DNA of 39,494 nt from Ruminococcus sp. (GCA_017397925.1 JAFQHO010000058.1:1-39494); one strand, 5' to 3'. Numbered from the stretch's first letter, positions 1-8,810 are shown. Numbers and translations are program-made. The notes: a model not told the origin generated them from the sequence alone.

Positions 1-123
1 TAGACAAAGATGATGAGCAGAAATGATGTATATCAAGGCGGACGACGAAAGCATACTGCCGTATGGTGAGGAGGACAACGACGATATACAGCATTTATGC
101 CATTAGATTTGTCTACTGTTGTT
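1..123. other. Window edge, no assignable gene
   Basis: No complete gene is visible between the window edge and the sbcC stop. A plus-strand frame covering 3-26 ends in TGA and would read DKDDEQK, which is plausible as a hydrophilic C-terminus of a convergent gene that starts outside the window. A 27-codon ATG frame at 23-106 has no Shine-Dalgarno site. Neither can be supported further from this sequence. Confidence 0.2.
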
Positions 124-2901
124 TCAGGGATTGGTATAAGTTCTGCTTCCGCCTGTGCGACTTTTTCTGACAATTATCTGCTTGTCTATACGGTTTCTAA
201 GCTCTCCTACGTGAGATATTATACCTACAAGTCTGTTTCCCTCTGCAAGCCCCTGAATAGAATTAAGAGCAAGATTTAGGGTTTCATCATCAAGAGAGCC
301 GAATCCCTCATCAACAAACATCGTATCAAGGCATATTCCGCCTGCACTGCTCTGTATTTCCTCGGACAAACCGAGAGCAAGAGCAAGAGATGCAAGAAAA
401 GATTCACCTCCGGAAAGGGTTCGCACGCTTCTTTCAGAGCCGTTGTAGTGATCTATAACATCAAGCTCAAGGCCGCTTTTACTTCTGTTATCAAGAGCAG
501 TCCAGCGTCGTTTAAGCTCATACCTGCCGTCAGTCATAACAGTAAATCGACTGTTTGCACGGGCAATAACTCTGTCAAAATAGCTCATCTGAACATATGT
601 TTCAAGCATAATTTTTTCTTGACCCGATATGCTTCCATTAGCAGTGTCAGACAAGTCTTTCAGCATAATCAGGCGTTTTTCCGTCCTTATCATTGCTTCT
701 GATTCCTTGATTATACCTGTTAAGGCGTACCTATCAGCGGCCATTCTTGCCTCAACAGCTTTAACAGCTTCATTTATACTTCGTAGCTTTACGCTGTATT
801 CAGCCTTTCTGTTGTTTGCAGCCTCCGCTTTTTCTATAATATCTTCGGGAATATGGTCATTGAGATATTTTATCCGTATTTCAAGCTTGTTCAGCTTATC
901 AACAGCTGAATTAAGATTTTTTTCAGCAGTTTCACGCATTTTTTTTAGTTCATTGTTTTTATATCTGAGATTTTTACAGTGGCTTTCAGCTTCCCCTGCA
1001 GATTTAAATCTGAGATAAGATTCAGCAGATTTAAGATTTTTCGCTGCCTCCTCTTTTCGGGTTATAAGTATAGACAGCTTTTTTTCTGCCTCTCTGAGGA
1101 AAATATCAGCATTTCTGAATTCCTCCTCAGTCTGCGGAATAAGCTTATCAAGCTGATTTTTACGGCTGATACGCTTTTCCTCATCTAAAAGTCTTTTGCG
1201 AAGCTCACTGTCCTTTTTAGAAACTGTTTTCATTTCCTGCTTTACAAGTGATGATAGCAATGTCATATCTTCACTATCAAAACCATTTTCAAAGAAATCG
1301 TCAGCAAAAGATTTTACCTTTTCAATCAGCCCTTTAACCTCAGTATTAAGTTCAGCCGCCTTCGTGTTAAGACAAGTTACACGATTACGAATTTCCTTAA
1401 GCTGTGCCTCGGTTTCTTGGAGTTTCTCCTCAGTAGGCGGATTACCTACAAGCTGTGCAGGCTCAGGATGATTTAAAGAACCGCATACAGGACAAGGCTG
1501 CCCCTCTGCAAGCATTGAAGCAATTATACCTGCCTGACAATCAAGAAATCTACGATTCATCTCCTCGTATTTACGGCTCATTTCTTCAAGCCTGTCCGCT
1601 GCGTCCGAATAATCTGCCTGATGCTTCACAAGGAGAGAAGATTTTTCCGTCAGCAAATCAATATTTTCAATAAGACTGCTTCCGACGTTCATTCTGATCT
1701 CATTCTGTTTTAAATCATACTCTGTTTTCTGCTTATCCTTTTCAGCTGTTTCAAGTGTTTTATACTCTGCCTTATATTTATCAAGAGAATTTTTTAATTC
1801 AGCTAAAACATCCTCAGCCTTTTCATTTCCTGAAACTGCCTTATTGCAGGATTTTTCAGCTGTTTCAAGCTCTGTTTTCATCTCAGCAAGCCGCCTGTAG
1901 GCATCCATTTCTGATTCAATAACAGCTATCTCACGTTCATTTTTTTCTATTTCAGGCTTATCTGCAATTGCTTTTTCATAGACAGCTTTTATTTTCTTCT
2001 GTTCCAGTTCAGCATCTGCAAAATCTATTTTACACTGTTTCAGCTCATCATAATCTTTTAACGCAGATTCATATTTGCCAAGCTCATTGTTAACAGTTTC
2101 AAGTTCCGCCGATATTATTTCAGATTGCTTATTATATTCAGCGGCAGCAGCTTCATCTTCTGCAAGAATACTGCCTATAAGTGAGGATATAGCGTCATTT
2201 GCAAGTTCTCCTGATGCAGCCTTTTCAAGCATTTCATTATATGCAGAATTTTCAGCACATCTTACACCGCTTACAAACTGAGAAATTCTTGAAGCTGAAT
2301 TTTTATATTCGCCATCAGTCGTTCTAACTTCAGCTTTCAGCTTCTCCTGCAGTCTCATAAAATATTCAGTTTTGAAAAGCCGTCTGAATATTTCCTGACG
2401 TTCAGCTGCCTCAGACAGCAGCAGCTTCATAAACTCGCCCTGTGCCAGCATAGCTATCTGTGTAAACTGCTCCCTGTCAAGTCCCAGAAGCTTTTTTATG
2501 TAGTTTGTAACCTCCATTGATTTGGTTACAACATAGCCATTAGGACAAATAAGTTCTGCATCGGCAGTAACAGTAACCATCCCCTCTCCCCTTCTGGCTT
2601 TACGCTCATAGTTGGGTTTGCGGCTTAGTTTATAGATTTCACCGTTATATTCAAACTCCAGTACAACTTCTGTATCAGCCTCGGGAGCCGCGTACTTTGA
2701 ACGGAACATATTTGAATTACGGGAGTTTCCGCTTGCTCTGCCGTATAAAGCAAAGGTTACAGCGTCAAATATGGTTGTTTTGCCTGCTCCCGTATCACCT
2801 GTAATGAGATATACTCCCCTGTCTCCAAGCGTTGTAAAATCAATTTCTTCTGTCCCTGCGTATGGGCCGAATGCAGTCATTTTTAAATTAAGAGGTCTCA
2901 T
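124..2901 (-). CDS. sbcC: SbcC, ATPase subunit of the SbcCD nuclease
   Basis: SbcC is the SMC/Rad50-like ATPase that works with SbcD to cut hairpins and DNA ends during repair. The 925-residue product has a Walker A site (GDTGAGKTT, near residue 35), long Lys/Glu-rich coiled-coil arms, a central zinc hook CPVCG near residue 471, the ABC signature LSGGES and a Walker B segment FVDEGFGSLD near residue 855. The frame is open to 2919, but the ATG at 2901 is preferred. It gives the canonical MRPLNL start, lies 6 nt after GGAGGA, and overlaps the sbcD stop in an ATGA, so translation of the two genes is probably coupled. Length and motif order fit the family. Confidence 0.96.
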   Translation of the reverse strand: MRPLNLKMTAFGPYAGTEEIDFTTLGDRGVYLITGDTGAGKTTIFDAVTFALYGRASGNSRNSNMFRSKYAAPEADTEVVLEFEYNGEIYKLSRKPNYERKARRGEGMVTVTADAELICPNGYVVTKSMEVTNYIKKLLGLDREQFTQIAMLAQGEFMKLLLSEAAERQEIFRRLFKTEYFMRLQEKLKAEVRTTDGEYKNSASRISQFVSGVRCAENSAYNEMLEKAASGELANDAISSLIGSILAEDEAAAAEYNKQSEIISAELETVNNELGKYESALKDYDELKQCKIDFADAELEQKKIKAVYEKAIADKPEIEKNEREIAVIESEMDAYRRLAEMKTELETAEKSCNKAVSGNEKAEDVLAELKNSLDKYKAEYKTLETAEKDKQKTEYDLKQNEIRMNVGSSLIENIDLLTEKSSLLVKHQADYSDAADRLEEMSRKYEEMNRRFLDCQAGIIASMLAEGQPCPVCGSLNHPEPAQLVGNPPTEEKLQETEAQLKEIRNRVTCLNTKAAELNTEVKGLIEKVKSFADDFFENGFDSEDMTLLSSLVKQEMKTVSKKDSELRKRLLDEEKRISRKNQLDKLIPQTEEEFRNADIFLREAEKKLSILITRKEEAAKNLKSAESYLRFKSAGEAESHCKNLRYKNNELKKMRETAEKNLNSAVDKLNKLEIRIKYLNDHIPEDIIEKAEAANNRKAEYSVKLRSINEAVKAVEARMAADRYALTGIIKESEAMIRTEKRLIMLKDLSDTANGSISGQEKIMLETYVQMSYFDRVIARANSRFTVMTDGRYELKRRWTALDNRSKSGLELDVIDHYNGSERSVRTLSGGESFLASLALALGLSEEIQSSAGGICLDTMFVDEGFGSLDDETLNLALNSIQGLAEGNRLVGIISHVGELRNRIDKQIIVRKSRTGGSRTYTNP

Positions 2902-4037
2902 AGAATTTCCTCCTCCCATACCGATTTTATAAGGCTTTCCATATATTTCTGCTGTTCATCTGTCATTTTACGTGAGCATCTCAGTTCGAAAAACTCTGAA
3001 AATATATCAATTGGCGGCAGTTTTTCATTCCGAACCTCGCTATGAACAATATTTTTCGTTCTTGTGCGGCTGTTGTCGTAAAATAATTGTAGCATATTGG
3101 GATAAATCTTTTTCAGCTTACGGGCAGCGTCGGGAATGTCTGCTTCATCTGTAAGGGTTATGTAAATATAATCCTCAGTATTTACATTATCATAAAAGCT
3201 CTTATCTGTGAGTTTATCATAAAATCCCTTGTAAGCCTTGATTTGCCTCCGTGGTATTACCGGATATTCCGTTATTTCAAGCACATCTTTTTCACGGAGT
3301 TCTGCAACTGTATAGGTTTTCTCCTGCTCAGTTTCATCAAAGTGATATTTCAGCTGACTTCCGCAGTATCGGATTTTTTTACTGCCAATGTACTGAGGAC
3401 GATGAATATGACCTAATGCAACATAATCAAAATCTTCAAAAAGTCCGCCGTCAACATTTTCAGTTCCGCCAATGAAAAATTCCTCTGATTTGCTAAGCTG
3501 TGAACCTGTTACAAATTGATGAGTTACAAGAACATTTCTTTTTGATTTATCAAGGGAAATATTGCCTATTATAGCAGATATTGCATCAGTATAGCTTTCA
3601 ATTTTCCTGTCGGGGTAATACTGCCTTACATGAGCAGGCTTCACAAATGGCAGAAGATAGAAATTCACCTCCCCGAATTCATCGCTAAGAACAACAGGCT
3701 CAATTCTGCCGTTATATACAGGGGCGATATATACTCCCCCAGCTGCCATAACTCGTCCGCCGAATGATATGCGTTCAGGGGAATCGTGATTTCCGCTAAT
3801 TACAAGCACAGGCATTTTTTTCATAGACACCCTGTACAGAAAATCATCAAAAACCTGCACAGCTTCCGCAGGAGGTACGGTTTTATCGTAAATATCCCCT
3901 GCAATAACCATACAATCAATTTTATCCCTGTCACAGATACTGAGGATATCTTCCAAGATATATTTCTGATCCTCCAGCATAGAGTATTCCTTTAATCTTT
4001 TTCCGATGTGCAAATCGGACAAATGAAAAATTTTCAT
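2898..4037 (-). CDS. sbcD: SbcD, exonuclease subunit of SbcCD
   Basis: SbcD is the Mn-dependent calcineurin-like phosphoesterase of the SbcCD (Mre11-Rad50-like) complex. The 379-residue protein shows the metal-binding motifs in order: D8 and H10 in SDLHIGK, GDIYD, GNHDSPER, an LVTHQ histidine and GHIHRPQ. The ATG at 4052 opens a longer frame, but the AAGGTGA ribosome site lies inside that extension and 5-6 nt before the ATG at 4037, so 4037 is chosen. The gene sits directly upstream of sbcC and overlaps it by 4 nt. A terminator-like hairpin lies only about 25 nt upstream and no promoter is visible in that gap. Confidence 0.96.
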   Translation of the reverse strand: MKIFHLSDLHIGKRLKEYSMLEDQKYILEDILSICDRDKIDCMVIAGDIYDKTVPPAEAVQVFDDFLYRVSMKKMPVLVISGNHDSPERISFGGRVMAAGGVYIAPVYNGRIEPVVLSDEFGEVNFYLLPFVKPAHVRQYYPDRKIESYTDAISAIIGNISLDKSKRNVLVTHQFVTGSQLSKSEEFFIGGTENVDGGLFEDFDYVALGHIHRPQYIGSKKIRYCGSQLKYHFDETEQEKTYTVAELREKDVLEITEYPVIPRRQIKAYKGFYDKLTDKSFYDNVNTEDYIYITLTDEADIPDAARKLKKIYPNMLQLFYDNSRTRTKNIVHSEVRNEKLPPIDIFSEFFELRCSRKMTDEQQKYMESLIKSVWEEEIL

Positions 4038-4059
4038 ACAAATCACCTTCATTCAGAAG

Positions 4060-4095
4060 TTCAATAAAAATACCGCACAGGGATATCCCGTGCGG
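4060..4095 (-). terminator. Hairpin between the YesL-like gene and sbcD
   Basis: The arms CCGCAC (4073-4078) and GTGCGG (4090-4095) are extended by GGG/CCC around an ATAT loop, with one bulged base. On the minus strand the stem is followed by TATTTTTATTG. It is placed to end transcripts of the YesL/SpoIIM-like pair and so to separate them from sbcDC, unless there is readthrough. Confidence 0.7.
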
Positions 4096-4103
4096 CAGAA
4101 ATA

Positions 4104-5024
4104 TCAGGATATTCTCTTTCCCTTTGTCTTTTTACGTTTCTCAATGGGCTTTTCTTTACCGCCCATATCCTCGAACAAGGTTTCTTCTTCAATTTTTTCT
4201 GTACCATCTGTAAGCTCAGGATTAATTTCTCCCATATTTTCATAAAATGGGTTAATAACATATTTCTGAATTACAGGGTAGCAGGTGAAACAAACGATAA
4301 ACCAGGTAACAGCCATAGGAAAGAATGGCAGAATCATCATTACAAATGGCGGTGCAATAAGAAAAAGCACTATCATCATTAATGTGAAAAATACCACAAA
4401 TACAGTAGAAATCAAATTCTGTTTCAATGCTGCAAAAGCAAGGGCAAATGAATTCTTGAACAGATTTTTCATTGACAAGTCTGTTGCTGTCATCATTAAG
4501 AAGATATAATAATTCATCAACAGCACAACAAAAGCAACACTCATTGTTATGATAAGAGGAATATAAAACAGCTTATTATCATACAGAATTGCCCAGCCCA
4601 TATAAATCTGATAGGCTGAAAAAGCCGACAGTGCTACGATTACATCTAACACACCTACCACAAGGGCTTTTTTAAAATTCTCCTTAAATCCCCTGAAGAA
4701 ATCTCTTACTACAAAGGTATGCTTTTCAATGACAAACAGCCTCAGAACCTTCGTCAGACCTGCCATAGCAGGGCCGATAAATATTGTGAATAACACAAAC
4801 ATTGCAATCAGCACAACAAGCATCAATACATAATCTTTCATAAATCCAAAAGCAAAAAATGCTGCATAAAGAGGCAGAGTGAATATGGAAAACATCATAT
4901 TCAACCCTAAAAGCTGCCACATTTTTCTGAAATATATATCCCAGAATAACGCAATTCCTTTTTTCTTCGGTGTATATTTAGATATACCGGGGCCTGAACT
5001 TTCGTAATTTTTGAAAAAACCCAC
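4104..5024 (-). CDS. YesL-like (DUF624) integral membrane protein
   Basis: The 306-residue protein has about five or six hydrophobic helices and a charged Lys/Arg-rich C-terminal tail. The N-terminal layout (MGFFKNYESSGPGI, then a basic stretch, then FWDIYFRKMWQLLGLNMMFSI) is typical of the YesL/DUF624 family. In other Firmicutes this family often sits near sugar-uptake genes, but its function is not established. The start is a GTG at 5024 placed 8-9 nt after GGAGGAAG. It lies 18 nt downstream of the SpoIIM-like gene and probably shares its transcript. The neighbours do not suggest a sugar role here. Confidence 0.8.
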   Translation of the reverse strand: MGFFKNYESSGPGISKYTPKKKGIALFWDIYFRKMWQLLGLNMMFSIFTLPLYAAFFAFGFMKDYVLMLVVLIAMFVLFTIFIGPAMAGLTKVLRLFVIEKHTFVVRDFFRGFKENFKKALVVGVLDVIVALSAFSAYQIYMGWAILYDNKLFYIPLIITMSVAFVVLLMNYYIFLMMTATDLSMKNLFKNSFALAFAALKQNLISTVFVVFFTLMMIVLFLIAPPFVMMILPFFPMAVTWFIVCFTCYPVIQKYVINPFYENMGEINPELTDGTEKIEEETLFEDMGGKEKPIEKRKKTKGKRIS

Positions 5025-5042
5025 TTTTAACTTCCTCCATTA

Positions 5043-5606
5043 CTAAACCATATAATTAACCAGTGCATCAGCGGCAGAAAGCATAAGGACTGCCACAGCT
5101 AATACAAGATATCTGATACAGTATTTTCTCAGACAGGGCGGCTCTGCTGAAGATGTCATACTTCTGAATAATTCTGTCGAAGTACGTATACCCTCTCTTG
5201 CGGATAAAATCCCGACAGCTGTTAATATAGCCGTTTTCGGCAGATGCATTATAAGAATATCAGTTATGCCCGATACCCCCTGTTCCGCATATATCAATGA
5301 CGCAGAACAGCCGCATTCGACTCCGAGACATACAAGCAGAATAAGACTGAGAGGTTGTCCGAATACTGATAATCCACTGAAAAATGAAACAACAAGGAAT
5401 ACAATTGCTGTAATCAGCGTGCCGCAAAATACTTCACCAGCCGTACCGCCAAAAATTTCGGGACATATGTATTTCTGCATTATTTCACTGTCGCGAAAAT
5501 GCAATGCCATAAAAGAGCCTGCAATAATGCCTGTCAGCTCTGTAATCAGCAGAAGTATTATCCAACTGCCGCTGCTTTCTTTTGAAAAATAAATCTTACT
5601 TTTCAG
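5043..5606 (-). CDS. SpoIIM-like membrane protein with unclear 5' end
   Basis: This is a polytopic membrane protein of about 187 residues with roughly five hydrophobic segments. Its size and layout, and a segment reading GVSGITDILIMHLPKTAIL, resemble stage II sporulation protein M, but the match is by eye and only moderate. The first ATG (5510) would begin inside the first membrane helix. The open frame continues upstream through a basic stretch and LLLITELTGIIAGSF to a stop at 5613-5615 and contains no ATG or GTG. A CTG at 5606 lies just after GAGG. Alternatively the ATG at 5616 (AAAGGAATGAGG), one frame off, is the original start and one base has been gained or lost. Listed from the CTG. 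Confidence 0.5.
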   Translation of the reverse strand: MKSKIYFSKESSGSWIILLLITELTGIIAGSFMALHFRDSEIMQKYICPEIFGGTAGEVFCGTLITAIVFLVVSFFSGLSVFGQPLSLILLVCLGVECGCSASLIYAEQGVSGITDILIMHLPKTAILTAVGILSAREGIRTSTELFRSMTSSAEPPCLRKYCIRYLVLAVAVLMLSAADALVNYMV

Positions 5607-5704
5607 ACTGCCTCATTCCTTTCATATCCCTATACTGAATGATATGCGGAAAGGAAAGGTTTTATGACTGAAAATCATATTTATTTTAAGGCGACCTTAG
5701 GGCT

Positions 5705-6511
5705 TTACTTTGATAATTCGTATGCTCTCTTTGTACAGCTTTCACAGCAGTTCTTTACTACCTCTGTAAGCTTTCCTTCGTAAAGTCTGTCAAGACCTGC
5801 AAGTGTTGTACCGCCTGGGGATGATACCATTTTAATAAGCTCATCAATGCTATATCCCGAATCTGTCAGCATTTTTGCGGAACCTATAAGGCTTTGGCTG
5901 AACAGCTCCAATGCCGCTTCCGGTGATATTCCAACAGTATCAGCATACTCAACAAAGCCCTTGGCAAAGAGATATATGAATGCAGGGCTGCTGCCGTTTA
6001 CTGCTATAATCTCTTTCATCTTGTCCTTTGGAACAACTGCCGCTTTTCCGCAGGCACGGAATACATTGAGAATAATTTCAAATTCTTCCTCTGTTACATT
6101 GTCATTTCTTGAAAGTGCAGATGCACCCTCACCTAAAAGCAATGGAGTATTGGGCATTACAAGTATTACCTTTGCGTCAGAAATTGTCTTTGACGCTATA
6201 AATTCATCGGAAATTCCTGCGGCAATTGATACAAGCACCTTATCAGCTGTTACAGCGGGCGCAATTGTTTCAAGTACACCCTCGATAACCTGTGGCTTAA
6301 CTGCAAGAAATACATATCCGCACTTTTCTGTAACTTCAACTGCGTCGGAGCAGGCTTTTACGCCATATTCTGCCAGAGCTTCAAGTTTTGCAGCGTCAGG
6401 GTCAGCAGCGTAAAGCTCGATATTCTTTCCTGCTTCACTTGCGTAGATGCCCTTCATTATTGCGGCGCCCATATTTCCTGCGCCGATAAATCCTATTTTG
6501 ATTTTTTCCAT
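5705..6511 (-). CDS. proC: Pyrroline-5-carboxylate reductase
   Basis: ProC reduces 1-pyrroline-5-carboxylate to proline with NAD(P)H, the last step of proline synthesis in the cytosol. The 268-residue protein starts with the Rossmann motif GFIGAGNMG (residues 7-15), has the VKPQ segment, and carries the C-terminal family signature around SSPGGTTLAGL. The ATG at 6511 is chosen because CAGGTGA lies 5-6 nt upstream, whereas the in-frame GTG at 6520 lies inside that site. The gene follows two CobW GTPase genes after 15 nt and probably shares their transcript. No link between proline synthesis and metal handling is evident. Confidence 0.95.
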   Translation of the reverse strand: MEKIKIGFIGAGNMGAAIMKGIYASEAGKNIELYAADPDAAKLEALAEYGVKACSDAVEVTEKCGYVFLAVKPQVIEGVLETIAPAVTADKVLVSIAAGISDEFIASKTISDAKVILVMPNTPLLLGEGASALSRNDNVTEEEFEIILNVFRACGKAAVVPKDKMKEIIAVNGSSPAFIYLFAKGFVEYADTVGISPEAALELFSQSLIGSAKMLTDSGYSIDELIKMVSSPGGTTLAGLDRLYEGKLTEVVKNCCESCTKRAYELSK

Positions 6512-6526
6512 TTTTATCACCTGTTT

Positions 6527-7492
6527 TTAATAGAATGTAGCTACTTCCTGTACAGGAGCTTCTGCGGCTTCAAGGGATGTAACGTAGAGAACAGGTCCTG
6601 CTCCTTTGTATACCTTATGCTTCTGTACCTTTATATCTGCTGTTATAATCTGCCATTTTTTCGGGTCAAAGTCCACAGGCTTATCCCACACGGCTGCTGC
6701 CCAGCAATACTGTATATCGTCTACACAGCAGGTCATAACGTGTCTGCCAAATGCAAATGAACCCTCCGGGAATTTCTTGTTAATAGCCGCGAGTCCCTTG
6801 AATGTAATACGCTTTCCGTCGTATTTTTCAGGTTCGTCCATAATATCTCTGTACCATATAGCGTAATCGCGGTCGTCAATTACTATGTGATCAGCTTCAA
6901 GGTCAAATGGAAGCGGATCCTCTATATCGTCATAAGCAACCTGTCCGTCGGTGTACTCGTAGCATATCTCACTTCTGCGGCTTACACCTCTTACTATTTT
7001 GTGGAATTCCTGTACGTCGTAGGACTTGTCAAAGCGGTTGAATACTGTAAGCTCCGCGAAATTAAGCTTATCCACAACAAGACTTCTCATATTTGCGTTG
7101 TAGTTGAGGAATGTTGAGCCGTCAGCAAAGAACATAACCTGATATACGCCCCAGTTATCGGGCATATTTGCAAGAAGCTCCGTTACCTGCCACATACCGT
7201 TATACTCTATAACGATTTTTTCTGCTCTTGATTCGTAGGCAATTCGTGCAAGATTTGGAATGTTCATTTCCTCTTTGTCCTCGATTGTCTTGATTGTTAC
7301 ATTCTTGCCCTTGCCAGGGAAGCGTGACATATCAAGCTCTTCGATACCCTCCTCAAAGGAGAGTATAAGAGTCTTTTCGCCCGAATTGAAGCGCTTATCT
7401 TCCATTGTTTCCTGTATAAAACGAGTTTTTCCTGCTTCCAGAAATCCTAAGAATAAAAATACGGGAATTGGTTCCTGATTGAAATTAGGCAT
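6527..7492 (-). CDS. CobW-family GTPase fused to a YcgQ/DUF1980-like domain
   Basis: Residues 1 to about 190 are a CobW/G3E-type GTPase with Walker A GFLEAGKT (16-23). The C-terminal part, about residues 210-315, resembles the soluble domain of YcgQ (TIGR03943/DUF1980): a KYDGKRITFKG segment, then FGRHVMTCCVDD, a WQIITADIKV strand and VTSLEAAEAP. In other Firmicutes YcgQ and YcgR are membrane proteins often encoded beside CobW GTPases in zinc-linked loci, so a fusion here fits a metal role. The CxCC motif of CobW metallochaperones is absent from the first domain. Two adjacent cysteines in the second domain could bind metal. It starts 14 nt after the His-rich CobW gene with AAGGAGA as ribosome site. 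Confidence 0.72.
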   Translation of the reverse strand: MPNFNQEPIPVFLFLGFLEAGKTRFIQETMEDKRFNSGEKTLILSFEEGIEELDMSRFPGKGKNVTIKTIEDKEEMNIPNLARIAYESRAEKIVIEYNGMWQVTELLANMPDNWGVYQVMFFADGSTFLNYNANMRSLVVDKLNFAELTVFNRFDKSYDVQEFHKIVRGVSRRSEICYEYTDGQVAYDDIEDPLPFDLEADHIVIDDRDYAIWYRDIMDEPEKYDGKRITFKGLAAINKKFPEGSFAFGRHVMTCCVDDIQYCWAAAVWDKPVDFDPKKWQIITADIKVQKHKVYKGAGPVLYVTSLEAAEAPVQEVATFY

Positions 7493-7506
7493 AATCTATC
7501 TCCTTA

Positions 7507-8733
7507 TCAAAGGCAGAAAAGCTTTGCAACAGCTTCTTCATTGAGCTTTGAGCCGATTACACAAAGTCTGCCTGTAGTTTCTGCTGTTCCGTAGCGAACA
7601 TCGGGAGTTCCGGGAATATAGTCGAAATGAATCCACTTTCCGTCCTCTGCTGCTACAATTCCCTTTGCTCTGAGGACAATTCCGAATTTCTCCTCGTCTG
7701 CAAGTGACTCTAAAGCCGCTGTGATGGCCTCAACTGTATAAGGTCTTGGAGTTTCAGCGCCCCAGCTTGTGAATACTTCGTCTGCGTGGTGGTGATGATG
7801 CTCGTGGTCGTGATCGTGTCCGCAGCAGCAATGGCCGTCCTCGTGGTCGTGGTGGTGATGCTCGTGGTCGTGATCGTGTCCGCAGCAGCAGTGACCTTCT
7901 TCGTGGTCGTGGTGATGATGCTCGTGGTCGTGATCGTGTCCGCAGCAGCAGTTACCGTCCTCGTGGTCGTGGTGGTGATGCTCGTGGTCGTGATCGTGTC
8001 CGCAGCAGCAATGGCCGTCCTCGTGGTCGTGGTGGTGATGCTCGTGGTCGTGATCGTGTCCGCAGCAGCAATGGCCGTCCTCGTGGTCGTGGTGGTGATG
8101 CTGATGCTCCATCATTTCCTTCAACTCATTTTCAAGAGTATTTTTCTGTGTCATTGCAGCAACTATCTGCTTTCCGTCCAGTTCATCCCAGTCAGTTGTA
8201 ACAATGGGTGCTGTTTCGTTGAATTTGCGGACAATTTCAATTGCCTCGCCTATTTTTTCCTGTGAAAGTCCTGCTGTATGGCTGAGAATTACACAGCTTG
8301 CGTGTTCAATCTGGTTATTGAAGAATTCGCCGAAATTTTTCTGATACATCTTACACTTCTTAGCGTCAACAACTGTTGTAAATCCGTCAAGGTCAACATC
8401 GTGACTGTCGATTTTGCGTACAGCGGAGATAACATCGCTGAGCTTGCCAACGCCGGAAGGTTCGATAATAATACGGTCAGGTTTATATTCTTCAAGCACC
8501 TGTACAAGTGCCTTGCCGAAATCGCCCACAAGACTGCAGCAGATGCATCCCTGGTTCATTTCGGTAATCTCAATTCCTGCATCCTTGAGAAATCCGCCGT
8601 CAATACCTATCTGTCCGAATTCGTTTTCGATAAGTACAAGCTTTTCACCGTTATAGCCTTCTTTGATGAGCTTTTTTATAAGGGTCGTTTTTCCTGCTCC
8701 CAGAAAACCCGAGAAAATTGTTATTTTTGTCAT
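7507..8733 (-). CDS. CobW-family GTPase (putative zinc chaperone) with His/Cys-rich repeats
   Basis: G3E GTPases of the COG0523/CobW group hydrolyse GTP to insert or deliver metals. The 408-residue protein has Walker A GFLGAGKT (9-16), the metal-binding CxCC motif at C63, C65 and C66, and a C-terminal CobW_C domain (about 315-408). Between them, residues 212-311 are five copies of a 20-residue unit rich in His (8-9 per copy) with a CCC triplet. This suggests metal storage or buffering, most likely zinc or possibly nickel or cobalt; the exact metal cannot be read from sequence. It is first in a unit with the CobW-DUF1980 fusion and proC. A consensus promoter and an upstream palindrome could provide metal control. 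Confidence 0.9.
   Translation of the reverse strand: MTKITIFSGFLGAGKTTLIKKLIKEGYNGEKLVLIENEFGQIGIDGGFLKDAGIEITEMNQGCICCSLVGDFGKALVQVLEEYKPDRIIIEPSGVGKLSDVISAVRKIDSHDVDLDGFTTVVDAKKCKMYQKNFGEFFNNQIEHASCVILSHTAGLSQEKIGEAIEIVRKFNETAPIVTTDWDELDGKQIVAAMTQKNTLENELKEMMEHQHHHHDHEDGHCCCGHDHDHEHHHHDHEDGHCCCGHDHDHEHHHHDHEDGNCCCGHDHDHEHHHHDHEEGHCCCGHDHDHEHHHHDHEDGHCCCGHDHDHEHHHHHADEVFTSWGAETPRPYTVEAITAALESLADEEKFGIVLRAKGIVAAEDGKWIHFDYIPGTPDVRYGTAETTGRLCVIGSKLNEEAVAKLFCL
7801..8100 (-). repeat. Five 60-bp tandem repeats encoding a His/Cys-rich metal-binding tract
   Basis: Five units of exactly 60 bp lie head to tail inside the CobW gene. They differ at only a few positions; copy 3 has Asn for His and copy 4 has Glu for Asp. 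Each unit encodes HHHH, DHE(D/E)G, HCCCG and HDHDHE in order. The near identity suggests recent expansion by slippage or unequal recombination, so copy number may vary between strains. Confidence 0.97.
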
Positions 8734-8772
8734 TCAAGACCACTTCTTTCTGAAAATTTAATATCAAATTAT

Positions 8773-8801
8773 ATTATAACACTTTTTAATATTTATTGCA
8801 A
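8773..8801 (-). promoter_or_regulatory. Sigma-A-type promoter of the CobW-CobW-proC unit
   Basis: On the minus strand TTGCAA (8796-8801) is separated by 17 nt from TATAAT (8773-8778). The predicted start of transcription is about 35 nt upstream of the CobW ATG. Confidence 0.8.
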
Positions 8802-8810
8802 TAGCTGCCA

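Noticed and set aside
629-1471. Plus-strand open frames opposite sbcC
   Set aside because: They are antisense shadows of a clear SbcC coding sequence and lack ribosome sites.
7801-8100. Regular repeats that could suggest a CRISPR array
   Set aside because: The units are contiguous 60-mers with no unique spacers and lie in frame inside the CobW gene.
7786-8265. Long plus-strand frame rich in Val and Met
   Set aside because: It is the antisense shadow of the His/Cys repeats, with no ribosome site or protein-like composition.
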